Below the pieces are notes generated by a model. The model did not search any database, was not told the origin of the DNA, and saw only the letters and a list, made by a program, of their open reading frames with translations. From Hyphomicrobiales bacterium (lineage in GTDB: Bacteria; Pseudomonadota; Alphaproteobacteria; Rhizobiales; Rhizobiaceae): a stretch of DNA of 54,985 nt. Shown here one piece after another: positions 1 to 9,142 of the stretch. The number at the start of each line of letters is the position of its first letter. Position 1 is the first letter of the stretch. The DNA is taken from the NCBI GenBank assembly GCA_900472925.1, contig UCJU01000040.1, positions 1 through 54,985 on the forward strand, in the 5' to 3' direction. A program made the translations under genes and the position numbers.

Positions 1-21
1 CCCTCCCCACAAGGGGGAGGG
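1..21. repeat. GC-rich hairpin downstream of the thiolase gene, cut by the window edge
   Basis: CCCTCCCC (1-8) and GGGGAGGG (14-21) are perfect inverted arms around a 5-nt loop, 12 nt beyond the thiolase stop. It resembles the CTCCCCC/GGGGGAG palindromes in the repeat at 54849-54979, so it may be the end of a related dispersed element that also terminates transcription. The window edge prevents seeing a U-run or the rest of the element. Confidence 0.5.
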
Positions 22-32
22 TTAAGACCAAA

Positions 33-1241
33 TCAGACCCGCTCGATAACCGTTGCCGTGCCCATGCCCGCGCCGATGCACAGCGTGACGAGCGCGGTGT
101 TGAGATCGCGGCGTTCCAACTCGTCCAGGACCGTGCCGAGGATCATCGCGCCGGTGGCACCCAGCGGATGGCCCATGGCGATTGCGCCGCCGTTGACGTT
201 CATCTTGTCGTGGCTGATATCGAAGGCCTGGAGATAGCGCAGGACGACGGCGGCGAAGGCTTCGTTGAGTTCGAAGAGGTCGATATCGGCAATCGACATG
301 CCGGTTTTCGCCAGCAGCTTTTCGGTGACATCGACAGGGCCGGTCAGCATCAGCGCCGGGTCGGAGCCGATATTGGCGAAGGAGCGGATGCGGGCTCGAG
401 GTTCCAGGCCCATGCTCTCGCCACCAGCCTTGGAGCCGACCAGAACGGCGGCGGCGCCATCGACGATGCCGGAGGAGTTGCCCGCATGGTGGACGTAGTT
501 GATGCGCTCCACTTCCGGGTGCGCCATGATGCCGACGGCCTCGAAGCCGCCCATCTCTCCTGGCATCTGGAAGGATGCGTTGAGCGAGGCGAGCGCCTGC
601 ATGTCGGTGCCTGGTCGCATGTGTTCATCACGATCGAGAATGGTGATGCCGTTCTGGTCTTTGACCGGAATGACGGAGTTCTTGAAGTAACCGTTTTCCC
701 AGGCGTGCGCGGCGCGCTTCTGGCTTTCAACTGCAAAGGCATCAACGTCATCGCGGCTGAAGCCATACTTTGTGGCAATGAGGTCGGCGGACACGCCCTG
801 CGGCATGAAGTAGGCCGGGAAACTGACGGAAGGGTCCATGTACCAGGCACCCCCAGACATGCCCATGCCGACGCGCGACATGCTTTCGACGCCACCCGCA
901 ATCACGATCTCGTCAGCGCCTGCTGCCACCTTTCCAGCTGCGAAATTGATGGCATCCAGACCCGACGCGCAGAAGCGGGAAATCTGCATGCCCGGTGCCT
1001 TGGTGGAGTAACCAGCCTCGAAAGCGGCACCCTTGGCGATGACGGCACCCGCATCCATGACGGGATCGACACAGCCCATGATGATGTCATCGACCGTGGA
1101 TGTATCTAGGCCGTTGCGGTCGCGGATCGCTTCCAGCGTCTTGGCGGCCAGACGAACGGACGGCACTTCGTGCAGCGAACCATCCTTCTTGCCGCGCCCG
1201 CGCGGGGTGCGGACGTGGTCGTAGATATAAACGTCAGTCAT
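33..1241 (-). CDS. Acetyl-CoA C-acyltransferase (thiolase)
   Basis: A 402-residue thiolase, the usual family length. It catalyses CoA-dependent cleavage of 3-ketoacyl-CoA, the last step of beta-oxidation, in the cytoplasm. The active-site set is visible: nucleophile Cys91 in [12 protein letters not shown], His358 in [15 protein letters not shown], and Cys388 in TLCIGAGMG. The ATG at 1241 is preferred over one two codons upstream (1247), because GGGAG sits 6 nt before the former and directly abuts the latter. The acyl-CoA dehydrogenase gene ends 36 bp upstream on the same strand, so the two very likely form one fatty-acid degradation operon. Chain-length preference cannot be read from sequence, so no fadA or phaA symbol is given. 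Confidence 0.93.
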   Translation of the reverse strand: MTDVYIYDHVRTPRGRGKKDGSLHEVPSVRLAAKTLEAIRDRNGLDTSTVDDIIMGCVDPVMDAGAVIAKGAAFEAGYSTKAPGMQISRFCASGLDAINFAAGKVAAGADEIVIAGGVESMSRVGMGMSGGAWYMDPSVSFPAYFMPQGVSADLIATKYGFSRDDVDAFAVESQKRAAHAWENGYFKNSVIPVKDQNGITILDRDEHMRPGTDMQALASLNASFQMPGEMGGFEAVGIMAHPEVERINYVHHAGNSSGIVDGAAAVLVGSKAGGESMGLEPRARIRSFANIGSDPALMLTGPVDVTEKLLAKTGMSIADIDLFELNEAFAAVVLRYLQAFDISHDKMNVNGGAIAMGHPLGATGAMILGTVLDELERRDLNTALVTLCIGAGMGTATVIERV

Positions 1242-1277
1242 TCTCATCTCCCTGTCGGCAAGTGAATGCCGTTGTTC

Positions 1278-3074
1278 TCAAAACGCTTCCGCAGCCAGTT
1301 CCATCATCGTGTCGGCACCGGCCTCGATGCGCACCTTGCGAACTGCCGTTTCCGGCAGAATGCGCTCCATGAAGAACTTGGCCGTGACGAGCTTGGTCTT
1401 CAGATATTGCTCATCCGATGCGGAACCCGACGACAATGCAGCCTGTGCGGCTTTTGCCATGCGGGCGTGCATGTAGCCGAGGATGACCAGGCCGAAGAGG
1501 TGCATGTAGTCGGTGGAACCGGCACCGGCATTGTCGGGCTTGGCCATGGCGTTCTGCATGAACCACATGGTGGCCGCTTGCAGGTCGTTCAGGCCCTTCT
1601 TGAGGCCCTTAGTGTAGAGGGTGAGGTTTTCGTCGGCGCGGTTTTCCTCGCAGAAATCGCCGATGTCCTTGAACAGCGCCATGACGGCACGGCCGCCATT
1701 GAGGCCAAGTTTACGACCGACGAGGTCGAGTGCCTGAATGCCGTTGGCGCCTTCATAGATCATGGTGATGCGCGCATCGCGCACATACTGGCTCATGCCG
1801 TGTTCTTCGATGTAACCGTGACCGCCAAACACCTGCTGCGCCAGGACGGCGTGGTCAAAGCCCTTGTCGGTCAGCACGCCCTTGAGGATCGGCGTGACGA
1901 GGCCAAGAATATCGTCGGCTGCCTGACGCTCCTTCTCATCCGTCGCACGGTGGGCGATGTCCGATTGCAGCGCAGTCCAGAGCAGAAAGGCGCGGCTCGC
2001 TTCGTTATAGGCCTTGATGGTCATCAGCGTGCGGCGGATGTCCGGGTGGACGATGATGGGGTCGGCCTTCTTGTCCGGGGATTTCGCTCCGGAAAGAGAG
2101 CGGCCCTGAATACGCTCGCGGGCATATTCGACGGCGTTCTGGTAGGCGATTTCGCCGACAGAGAGGCCTTGAAGACCAACGCCGAGACGGGCTTCGTTCA
2201 TCATCACGAACATGGCCGAAAGGCCCTTGTTCTCGGCGCCGATGAGATAGCCGGTCGCATCATCGTAATTCATGACGCAGGTGGCGTTGCCGTGAATGCC
2301 CATCTTGTGCTCGAGCGCACCACAAACGACGCCGTTGCGTGCGCCAACGGAACCATCCCCATTGACGAGTAACTTCGGCACGATGAAGAGCGAGATACCC
2401 TTGGTGCCCTCAGGCGCGCCTTCGATGCGGGCGAGAACCAGATGGATGATGTTGCTGGTCATGGAATGTTCGCCAGCTGAAATGAAAATTTTCTGGCCTG
2501 ATATCTTGTAGGAGCCGTCAGCCTGCGGCACGGCTTTGGTGCGCAAGAGGCCAAGGTCGGTGCCACAATGCGGCTCGGTCAGGTTCATGGTGCCGGACCA
2601 TGTGCCCTCGACCATCTTGGGCAGGTATGTCTGCTTCTGCTCGTCGGAGCCATGCGCCAGTACGGCGGCAATAGCGCCCTGCGTCAGGCCAGGATACATC
2701 ATCAGCGACAGGTTGGCTGACGACATGTATTCGCCGATGGCGGCGTGCAATGTATAAGGCAGCCCCTGCCCGCCATATTCTGGCGGCACGGCGAGGCCGG
2801 TCCAGCCGCCTTCGCAATAGGAATCGTAAGCCTGTTTGAAGCCATCCGGCACAGTGACAGAACCGTCTTCGGCGCGCTTGCAACCCTGCTGGTCCCCCGA
2901 CAGGTTGAGTGGGAACAACTGCTCCTCGGCAAGCTTGGCGGCTTCACCCGTAATCGCCTCGATCATATCGGGCGTCGCGTCTTCGAAACCGGGCAGGTTG
3001 TTGTAGCGCTCTATACCGAGCACATCGTTCAGAATGAAAAGCGTGTCTTGTACTGGGGCCTTGTAAACAGGCAT
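1278..3074 (-). CDS. Acyl-CoA dehydrogenase, long form with C-terminal extension
   Basis: A 598-residue flavoprotein of the large acyl-CoA dehydrogenase subfamily, longer than the roughly 380-residue core family because of an N-terminal cap and a C-terminal helical extension. It oxidises acyl-CoA to trans-2-enoyl-CoA with FAD. Visible signatures are [14 protein letters not shown] (substrate/FAD region) and [13 protein letters not shown], which contains the usual catalytic-base region. The start is the ATG at 3074, preceded by GGAGGA at 9 nt. An open frame runs back to 3164, but a promoter and palindrome occupy 3129-3158, so the longer reading is rejected. First gene of an operon with the thiolase. 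Substrate class is not determinable. Confidence 0.93.
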   Translation of the reverse strand: MPVYKAPVQDTLFILNDVLGIERYNNLPGFEDATPDMIEAITGEAAKLAEEQLFPLNLSGDQQGCKRAEDGSVTVPDGFKQAYDSYCEGGWTGLAVPPEYGGQGLPYTLHAAIGEYMSSANLSLMMYPGLTQGAIAAVLAHGSDEQKQTYLPKMVEGTWSGTMNLTEPHCGTDLGLLRTKAVPQADGSYKISGQKIFISAGEHSMTSNIIHLVLARIEGAPEGTKGISLFIVPKLLVNGDGSVGARNGVVCGALEHKMGIHGNATCVMNYDDATGYLIGAENKGLSAMFVMMNEARLGVGLQGLSVGEIAYQNAVEYARERIQGRSLSGAKSPDKKADPIIVHPDIRRTLMTIKAYNEASRAFLLWTALQSDIAHRATDEKERQAADDILGLVTPILKGVLTDKGFDHAVLAQQVFGGHGYIEEHGMSQYVRDARITMIYEGANGIQALDLVGRKLGLNGGRAVMALFKDIGDFCEENRADENLTLYTKGLKKGLNDLQAATMWFMQNAMAKPDNAGAGSTDYMHLFGLVILGYMHARMAKAAQAALSSGSASDEQYLKTKLVTAKFFMERILPETAVRKVRIEAGADTMMELAAEAF

Positions 3075-3128
3075 TACCGATGATCCTCCGCATCGTTTGC
3101 CGGACCACTCCGGCTTCAACATGACCCC

Positions 3129-3158
3129 ACAATATTTGACGTGCGCGTAAACGTCAAA
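3129..3158 (-). promoter_or_regulatory. Promoter with palindromic operator for the acyl-CoA dehydrogenase / thiolase operon
   Basis: On the minus strand TTGACG (3157-3152), a 17-nt spacer and TATTGT (3134-3129) form a credible sigma-70 type promoter. The arms TTTGACGT (3135-3142) and ACGTCAAA (3151-3158) are a perfect inverted repeat lying across the -35 and spacer. An 18-bp word inside it recurs exactly at 45664-45681. The architecture and sequence resemble MerR-family LiuR-type operators known for acyl-CoA and branched-chain amino acid catabolism genes; naming the regulator is inference. Confidence 0.65.
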
Positions 3159-3243
3159 TGACATTTCTCTCGATTTTAACGTGTAAGCGACAAGCCTCGC
3201 GCAAGTTAAATCTTAAAGAAAGTATTAAAACAGAAATTGCTAA

Positions 3244-3258
3244 TTAACAATTTGTTAA
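3244..3258 (+). promoter_or_regulatory. CtrA-type box upstream of podJ
   Basis: TTAACAATTTGTTAA matches the alphaproteobacterial CtrA consensus TTAA-N7-TTAA exactly and is also a perfect 15-nt odd palindrome. It lies 142 bp before the podJ start, next to three more TTAA words (3206, 3213, 3225). CtrA control of a polarity gene fits known biology, but binding is inferred. Confidence 0.5.
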
Positions 3259-3399
3259 CCACATTTGGTCAATTGTCTCTGTTCAGGGACCGCGTCGAAT
3301 CGTGGAGCCACTTTTAATACAAAAGACCTTTGCTTCGCTGGGACCATTTTGGTCGATAGTTGGAGCAAACAACCGGGCAACGATGAAGCGGGCAGGAAG

Positions 3400-6300
3400 A
3401 TGAACGGATTGCGATCGAATTCCCATCGTCAAAACGACAGATCGTCTCTGGACGCGCTCAACCGCACCATTGAAGGACTGGAAGCCCGGATAGAGGATCT
3501 GCTGGGTGTGAAATCTGCCCGGCCTGAAAATGACCGCGCAAGCTTCGAAACCGCGACGGCAAGGCCACCCCTCAAGCCGCGTTTCGATCCCGTCAACGAG
3601 ATTCGCCAACGGCAGCAGGCATTGGACGCACGCTGGGAACGACAGCAGGCGGACATGCCGCGTGGCACGGACTTGGCCGCTGAACGTGAAATGGACCGCC
3701 GTTATGCCGAGCGCGACTACCGCGCATCGACCGCTATTCCAGCCGCCCGGCCCCGCCCGACAGCGCGCATCGAGCGCCCGGCTCCACAGCCCGCGCAAAG
3801 CGATGCAGCCCTGCGTGAAGTGGCGGAAGCGCTGGTCAGCCTGCGTCAGGAACTCAAGCACGAAATTTCCGAAGGTGTCGCCCGCGAAATGCAGGGCGTG
3901 CGCTCGGAACTGCGCAACATCAGATCCTTTGCCGAAGATCAGGACTTTGCCGAGGACATTCGCGAAGATGTGGCGCGGCTGGCCGCCAGCATCGAACGCA
4001 TGGGCGGATCGACATTACCCGACGCAGAAGCACTGCGCATCGAGTTCGAGGAACTGCGCTCCTTGATGGATCAAGTCGCGCGTGAAGACAGCATGCACCG
4101 GATGGAGCAACGCTTCGACACGGTGGACAGCACATTGCGCGGCTTCGACACCTCCCCGCTTCAGGAAGAAATCGTTGCCCTGGCCTACCGGCTGGACGAT
4201 ATCAAAAACCAGCTTGGCTCGATCGCAGGCAACGGAAATTCCGTGCGTGCTCTTGAAGAAAAGCTTCTCACCATTGCCGGTGCGGTGGAGCATATCGGCA
4301 AGCATATGCAGCCCCAGGACCAGGCTTACAGCGAGCATTTTTCAGGCCTCGATCAGCGCCTGGACGAGATCAGCCGCGCCATTGCAGCTGCCGGGAACCG
4401 TCCAGCTGCCTTTGATCCAGCGCTCGGCGAGCGACTGGAAAATCGCTTGAACAGCCTGTCGGCACAAATCGATACGTTGAAAGACGGCGCTGCAACAGAA
4501 AAGCCAGCGGATGCGCTCGGTGCACGTCTGGATGCGCTGACGAGCCGCATCGAAGAGCTTTCCGCAGAACGCGGCGTTTCGCAACTCGGTGAACGCCTGG
4601 ATCAGCTTTCGCTTCTGCTGGAGCGCTCTCAGCGCCCATCCAGCGAGCCGGAACTCACGTCGTTCCTCACCGACATTTCGCGCAAGATCGATGGCCTCGG
4701 GACAGGCGCGGTCAACGATAAGCTTGCCGAGCGGCTGGAAAAAATCGCACGTCGGATCGAAGAAATCGAATCCAAGCCTGGCAAGGCCTTGTCCTACGAT
4801 ACAGCCTTCAAGCGACTTGAAGACCGCTTGAGCGATATTGCCGCAAAGCTCGATGAGACGAAGGCTCCGGTTGCAGCCGACAGTGCCGGCATGTCGCCGG
4901 AACTCGACCAGCGCATGTCCGCCATCGAAGAGTATATGGCGTCCAGCGACGAATACATTATCGAAGCTGCGAGGCAGGCGGCGGAAGCCGTTCTTGAAGC
5001 GCATGCGCGCAACAACCTGGCGCAGACTGCAAGCAGTGCCGACATGGTCATTCTCACCGAACTTGCCAATGATCTGCGCAAGCTCGAAGGTTTGAGCCGC
5101 AACACAGAAGAGCGCACACACCGCACATTCGAAGCCCTGCATGAAACTCTGGTTCAGATTGCCGGACGTCTCGATAATCTGGATAGCCGCAACGGATCGC
5201 GTTCGTCGCAAACACCGGACGCCGACCGCGAATGGGCAGACTATGACAGTGGCGCCCGTATGCCGACGGCGACATTTCCCGAAGGCGGGCTGATTGCCAA
5301 GGACGAACGAAGCGCTTCCGAAGGCGAGACGGGCCACGCGTCGGATACCGACACGCTGGTACCGCCAGAAGCAGAACGACCTGCACCGCAGGAAAAGCGC
5401 GGTCTTCTCTCCGGTCTGACGCGCCGCTTCAAGTCCAGCGCTGCAAAGACCGAAGACGCACCCAAGACAGAGGTGTCAGCTCGCACGCAGGTCGATCCTG
5501 CGCCAGCGCTCGACCCTGTCGATGTGCTGCAGGCCGACATCGAAACCGAATTGCTGGAGCCCGGCTCCGGTGCGCCCGACATCAAGAAAATTCTGGAACG
5601 CGTGCGCGCAAGCCAGACGGCAGCGGCCCGCACAGGAACAGGCGAAAGCGACAATCGTGCCGACTTCATCGCCGCAGCCCGCCGCGCAGCGCAGGCCGCA
5701 GCGCAGGAAAGCGTGCCGGACAGAAGCTTCGCCTCCCGCCCCTTGCGCAACAAGGATACGGTCGAAAAAGAAGGCTCTGCGCTTTCCCGTTACCGTCGTC
5801 CGTTGCTGTTGGGCATTGGTGCCATTCTTCTGGCGATGATGGCCATGCCTGCGATCAAGTCTTTCGTCGGCGGTGAAACGACGCCTCCTGCCGCAACAGT
5901 CCAACCGAAGACCAGCACCTCCATGTCCACGCTGCCGGTTCTGCCAACGCAGGCAAAGCCGGTCGCGTCTGAAGCATCCGTAACAGCACCAGCCTCTGTC
6001 ACGCCAGCCGTGACCGAGCCATCCACCCAAGCGATGGACGAAAGTGCGCGTGCCGCAGGCGAGCGCATGCAGGCCGACGCCGACCGGGCAGCACCTGGCG
6101 TCGACACACGACAAGTTGGCGGGGCGCCTTTCCCTGAAGAGACGCCCGCTGTGGAAGCTCCCGCGCCATCCGCTGGTGCCGATATTGCCGATCTTCGCCC
6201 TGCCGCAAAGGCACCTCAGCCGCAGCCACAAGCCCAGCAGCAGCCTCTGCAGCTGGAAGAGATCATTGCCGTTCCCGCTGGTATTACGCCGCCATCGCTG

Positions 6301-7122
6301 GCGGATGCCGCGGTCAAGGGCGACCCGCAGGCGCTGTTTGAAATCGGTGCACGCTTTACCGACGGTCGTGGCGTTGCTGCCGACCGCACCGAGGCCGCCA
6401 AGTGGTACAAGCTGGCCGCCGACCGAGGTCTGGCACCGGCTCAGTACCGCCTTGGCAACATGTATGAGAAGGCCAACGGGGTCGAGCGTAACCTGTCCGA
6501 AGCCAAGCGCTACTACCAGATGGCTGCGGATCAGGGTAACGCTGGCGCCATGCACAATCTCGCCGTTCTGCTCGCCTCCGACGCCGCAGGCGCACCGGAT
6601 TTCAAGGCTGCCGGCGACTGGTTCATCAAGGCGTCAAACCTCGGCGTTCGTGACAGCCAGTTCAATCTTGCCATTCTCTATGCCCGTGGCAGCGGCGTGC
6701 CGCAGAGCCTGGAAGAATCCTACAAGTGGTTTGCGATTGCAGCCCGTGATGGCGATGCCGATGCCGGTCAGAAGCGCGACGACGTTGCCAAGGCCATGCG
6801 GCCCGAGCAATTGTCGAGCGCCAAGGCCAAGGTGGATGCATGGCGGGTGACCCCGCTGAATGACGCAGCGAATTCCGTCAACCCACCAGCGGAATGGGCT
6901 GGTGGTGACGATGTGAAGACGTCTTCGGTCGACATGCAGAAGGCGATCCGCAACATTCAGGCCATTCTCAACAACAATGGCTTCAAGGCGGGTGAACCGG
7001 ATGGCAAGCTTGGTCGCACGACTGTGGCAGCCATCAAGGACTTCCAGAAGTCTATCGGGCAGGCACCTGATGGTCGCATCACCGACGAATTGGTCACCGC
7101 ATTGCTTGCTCGCAACAAGTAA
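3400..7122 (+). CDS. podJ: PodJ-type polar organelle development / localisation factor
   Basis: A 1240-residue bitopic membrane protein with PodJ architecture. The acidic, Gln/Glu-rich cytoplasmic part (about 15-620) has long heptad coiled coils, followed by a Pro/Glu-rich linker. One transmembrane helix lies around 801-820 (PLLLGIGAILLAMMAM). After it come a Pro/Ala/Thr-rich periplasmic linker, Sel1-type repeats (about 967-1130, pattern A-x-K-W-Y-x-x-A-A-x-x-G) and a C-terminal peptidoglycan-binding domain (about 1177-1235, ending in ITDELVTALLARN). In Caulobacter and Agrobacterium PodJ marks a cell pole and recruits polar and division proteins. The start is the ATG at 3400, just after AGGAAG; the upstream open stretch from 3265 has no comparable signal. 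Monocistronic and divergent from the acyl-CoA dehydrogenase operon. Confidence 0.9.
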   Translation: MNGLRSNSHRQNDRSSLDALNRTIEGLEARIEDLLGVKSARPENDRASFETATARPPLKPRFDPVNEIRQRQQALDARWERQQADMPRGTDLAAEREMDRRYAERDYRASTAIPAARPRPTARIERPAPQPAQSDAALREVAEALVSLRQELKHEISEGVAREMQGVRSELRNIRSFAEDQDFAEDIREDVARLAASIERMGGSTLPDAEALRIEFEELRSLMDQVAREDSMHRMEQRFDTVDSTLRGFDTSPLQEEIVALAYRLDDIKNQLGSIAGNGNSVRALEEKLLTIAGAVEHIGKHMQPQDQAYSEHFSGLDQRLDEISRAIAAAGNRPAAFDPALGERLENRLNSLSAQIDTLKDGAATEKPADALGARLDALTSRIEELSAERGVSQLGERLDQLSLLLERSQRPSSEPELTSFLTDISRKIDGLGTGAVNDKLAERLEKIARRIEEIESKPGKALSYDTAFKRLEDRLSDIAAKLDETKAPVAADSAGMSPELDQRMSAIEEYMASSDEYIIEAARQAAEAVLEAHARNNLAQTASSADMVILTELANDLRKLEGLSRNTEERTHRTFEALHETLVQIAGRLDNLDSRNGSRSSQTPDADREWADYDSGARMPTATFPEGGLIAKDERSASEGETGHASDTDTLVPPEAERPAPQEKRGLLSGLTRRFKSSAAKTEDAPKTEVSARTQVDPAPALDPVDVLQADIETELLEPGSGAPDIKKILERVRASQTAAARTGTGESDNRADFIAAARRAAQAAAQESVPDRSFASRPLRNKDTVEKEGSALSRYRRPLLLGIGAILLAMMAMPAIKSFVGGETTPPAATVQPKTSTSMSTLPVLPTQAKPVASEASVTAPASVTPAVTEPSTQAMDESARAAGERMQADADRAAPGVDTRQVGGAPFPEETPAVEAPAPSAGADIADLRPAAKAPQPQPQAQQQPLQLEEIIAVPAGITPPSLADAAVKGDPQALFEIGARFTDGRGVAADRTEAAKWYKLAADRGLAPAQYRLGNMYEKANGVERNLSEAKRYYQMAADQGNAGAMHNLAVLLASDAAGAPDFKAAGDWFIKASNLGVRDSQFNLAILYARGSGVPQSLEESYKWFAIAARDGDADAGQKRDDVAKAMRPEQLSSAKAKVDAWRVTPLNDAANSVNPPAEWAGGDDVKTSSVDMQKAIRNIQAILNNNGFKAGEPDGKLGRTTVAAIKDFQKSIGQAPDGRITDELVTALLARNK

Positions 7123-7183
7123 ACGGGTTCTGTGTCGATCTTTTCAAATTTATCAACGTATTTGCCGTTGAGTAATTGACAGC

Positions 7184-7202
7184 CATGCCCACCACGGGCA
7201 TG
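7184..7202 (+). terminator. Hairpin after podJ
   Basis: CATGCCC (7184-7190) and GGGCATG (7196-7202) form a perfect stem with a 5-nt loop, 61 nt past the podJ stop. No U-run follows, so a factor-dependent or mRNA-stabilising role is as likely as intrinsic termination. Confidence 0.35.
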
Positions 7203-7266
7203 ACCGATGAAGGTCGCAAGGCGTTCTGCCTTCGCCATTCAGACAGAGATACCGCCCCTTCGTGGC

Positions 7267-7290
7267 AAAAGCCCGCCTTACGGCGGCTTT
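7267..7290 (+). terminator. Bulged GC hairpin ending in TTT, between podJ and the permease gene
   Basis: AAAGC(c)CGCC, loop TTAC, then GGCGGCTTT form a near-perfect stem with one bulge and short A and T flanks, so it could terminate in either direction. It lies 37 nt before the GTG start of the TauE/SafE gene. Confidence 0.45.
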
Positions 7291-7326
7291 CGCCGTTTTG
7301 CACGGAACCATGACCGAGGTCCTGAT

Positions 7327-8253
7327 GTGACTGTCTATCTGCCCATTGCAGAACTATCGGTGAATATTTTCATCATTCTCGGCATGGGCGCGGCCGTGGG
7401 CTTTCTGTCCGGCATGTTCGGTGTCGGCGGCGGTTTTCTCATCACCCCGCTGCTGATCTTTTATAATATTCCCCCTGTCGTCGCCGTCGCAACCGGCGCA
7501 AACCAGGTGGTTGCTTCCTCGGTTTCCGGCTCTATCACCCATTTCCGACGTGGTACGCTGGATGTCAAACTCGGTGCCATCTTGTTGATCGGCGGTTTGT
7601 GTGGGGCAACGGTTGGTGTGTGGCTGTTTACGCTGTTGCGCAGCATCGGCCAGCTCGATCTCATCATCTCGCTGCTCTATGTTATTTTGCTGTCCACCGT
7701 CGGCGCGCTGATGCTGAAGGAAAGCATCTCGGCCATTCGCCGCACGGCGCGCAATGAAACCGTGACGCTGCGTCGCCCTGGCCACCACAACTGGGTCCAT
7801 CGCCTGCCACTGAAAATGCGCTTCAAGAAGTCGAAGCTTTATCTCAGCGTGATACCCATCATCGTGCTGGGTTTTGGTATCGGTGTTCTGACCTCGGTCA
7901 TGGGTGTGGGCGGCGGCTTCATCATGGTACCCGCCATGATCTATCTTTTGCGTGTTCCCACCAACGTCGTCGTCGGCACATCGCTGTTTCAGATCATTTT
8001 TGTTACCGCCTATACGACCGTCGTTCAGGCGGCGACGAACTTTTCCGTCGATATCGTGCTGGCGTTCATCCTGATGCTGGCGGGCGTAATCGGCGCGCAA
8101 TATGGCGTTCGCGTTGGCCAGAAATTGCGCGGCGAACAATTGCGGGCGCTGCTCGCCCTTCTGGTGCTCGCCGTTGGCATACGCCTGGCTATCGGACTGA
8201 TCGTGAAGCCGGAAGACCTGTTTTCCGTTGCGGTCGGGGGGCTGGGCTATTGA
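7327..8253 (+). CDS. TauE/SafE (TSUP) family sulfite exporter-type permease
   Basis: A 308-residue inner-membrane protein of the TSUP family, whose members move sulfite, sulfoacetate or related anions. It has about eight hydrophobic segments and the two pseudo-symmetric family motifs GMFGVGGGFLITPL (near residue 30) and SVMGVGGGFIMVPAM (near 195), which start each half of the fold. The start is a GTG at 7327 with GAGG 7 nt upstream; the open frame back to 7207 crosses a hairpin and has no better signal. Its TGA is overlapped by the TTG start of the next gene, indicating translational coupling. Substrate unknown. Confidence 0.85.
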   Translation: MTVYLPIAELSVNIFIILGMGAAVGFLSGMFGVGGGFLITPLLIFYNIPPVVAVATGANQVVASSVSGSITHFRRGTLDVKLGAILLIGGLCGATVGVWLFTLLRSIGQLDLIISLLYVILLSTVGALMLKESISAIRRTARNETVTLRRPGHHNWVHRLPLKMRFKKSKLYLSVIPIIVLGFGIGVLTSVMGVGGGFIMVPAMIYLLRVPTNVVVGTSLFQIIFVTAYTTVVQAATNFSVDIVLAFILMLAGVIGAQYGVRVGQKLRGEQLRALLALLVLAVGIRLAIGLIVKPEDLFSVAVGGLGY

Positions 8254-9071
8254 TCCGCTCCGTCGTTTTCGCCGCGATTTTCAGCGTCCTTTCTGGAACG
8301 GCACTGGCCCAGACTCCACCTCTTGCCATGTTGCCCGATGCCGTTACACCATCTCACGCGCTGCGGGAAAACATCGAGATCGGGGCATCGACCACGGAAA
8401 TCTCCATTGCGTCCGATTTTCGCGGCGCCGATTTCACCATGTTCGGAGCCTTGAACAATGCTGACCAGTTGCTTCTGGCAATCGGGCAATATGACATTGT
8501 GGTGACTTTGGAAGGCCCGAATGATTACTCTACAGTCCGCAAGAAAAGCCGCGTCGCGGGTATCTGGATCAACACCAGCGCCATAACTTTTGCGCCGCTG
8601 CCGGAATCCTATTCCATGGCCAGCACCCGCAGCATCGACACCATAGCTTCCTCCGGCACGCTGAAAGCCATGGGTCTGGGTGTTGAGCATCTGCCGTTGC
8701 GCAGTGCCGTATTTTCCGGCGTCCCCGATAATGTCTATGATTTTCAGAAGGCCTACCGCCGCCTGAAACTATCCAGCGGCATCTACCGCAACGACACGAC
8801 GGGGGTTCGGCTGGAGCGCACGGGTCTGTTCTGGGCCACTCTTCGTCTGCCTGCCAACGTGCCCAATGGGGTGCACACCGCCCGCGCCTTCCTTTTCAAA
8901 AGCGGGCTGCCGATCGCACAAAAGGAATTGCGTCTGCGCGTTGTCAAAACCGGCATGGAACAGGCCATAACGGATGCAGCGCACCAGACGCCGGTTGTCT
9001 ATGGCTTTCTATGCGTCTTACTGGCTGTCGTCACCGGTTGGGGCGCGAGCATACTGTTCCGCAGGGACTGA
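8250..9071 (+). CDS. TIGR02186-like exported, membrane-anchored protein
   Basis: A 273-residue protein resembling the alphaproteobacterial TIGR02186 family, whose members are typically coded next to a TSUP permease, as here. It has a cleavable signal peptide (about 1-21, ending GTALAQ), a roughly 225-residue extracytoplasmic part (IEIGASTTEISIASDF near the start), and a C-terminal transmembrane helix (about 248-268, VVYGFLCVLLAVVTGWG) followed by RRD. The start is TTG at 8250, overlapping the permease stop in TTGA, with a G-run upstream. The topology suggests a periplasmic partner or regulator of the permease; that role is inference. Confidence 0.75.
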   Translation: MIRSVVFAAIFSVLSGTALAQTPPLAMLPDAVTPSHALRENIEIGASTTEISIASDFRGADFTMFGALNNADQLLLAIGQYDIVVTLEGPNDYSTVRKKSRVAGIWINTSAITFAPLPESYSMASTRSIDTIASSGTLKAMGLGVEHLPLRSAVFSGVPDNVYDFQKAYRRLKLSSGIYRNDTTGVRLERTGLFWATLRLPANVPNGVHTARAFLFKSGLPIAQKELRLRVVKTGMEQAITDAAHQTPVVYGFLCVLLAVVTGWGASILFRRD

Positions 9072-9142
9072 ACATGCGTCACAAAAGCTTCACGAAGGAC
9101 GCCTATTCGTAAGCCTGATCTGATCGATTTCAGGACGAAACC

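Noticed and set aside
168..1109. Long open frame antisense to the thiolase gene
   Set aside because: High-GC shadow of a clearly recognisable thiolase; no ribosome site and no family pattern.
1266..2372. Long open frame antisense to the acyl-CoA dehydrogenase gene
   Set aside because: Mirror of a strong coding frame, with His/Arg/Gly-rich unnatural composition.
3075..3164. N-terminal extension of the acyl-CoA dehydrogenase
   Set aside because: It runs through the promoter and palindrome at 3129-3158; the ATG at 3074 has an excellent ribosome site.
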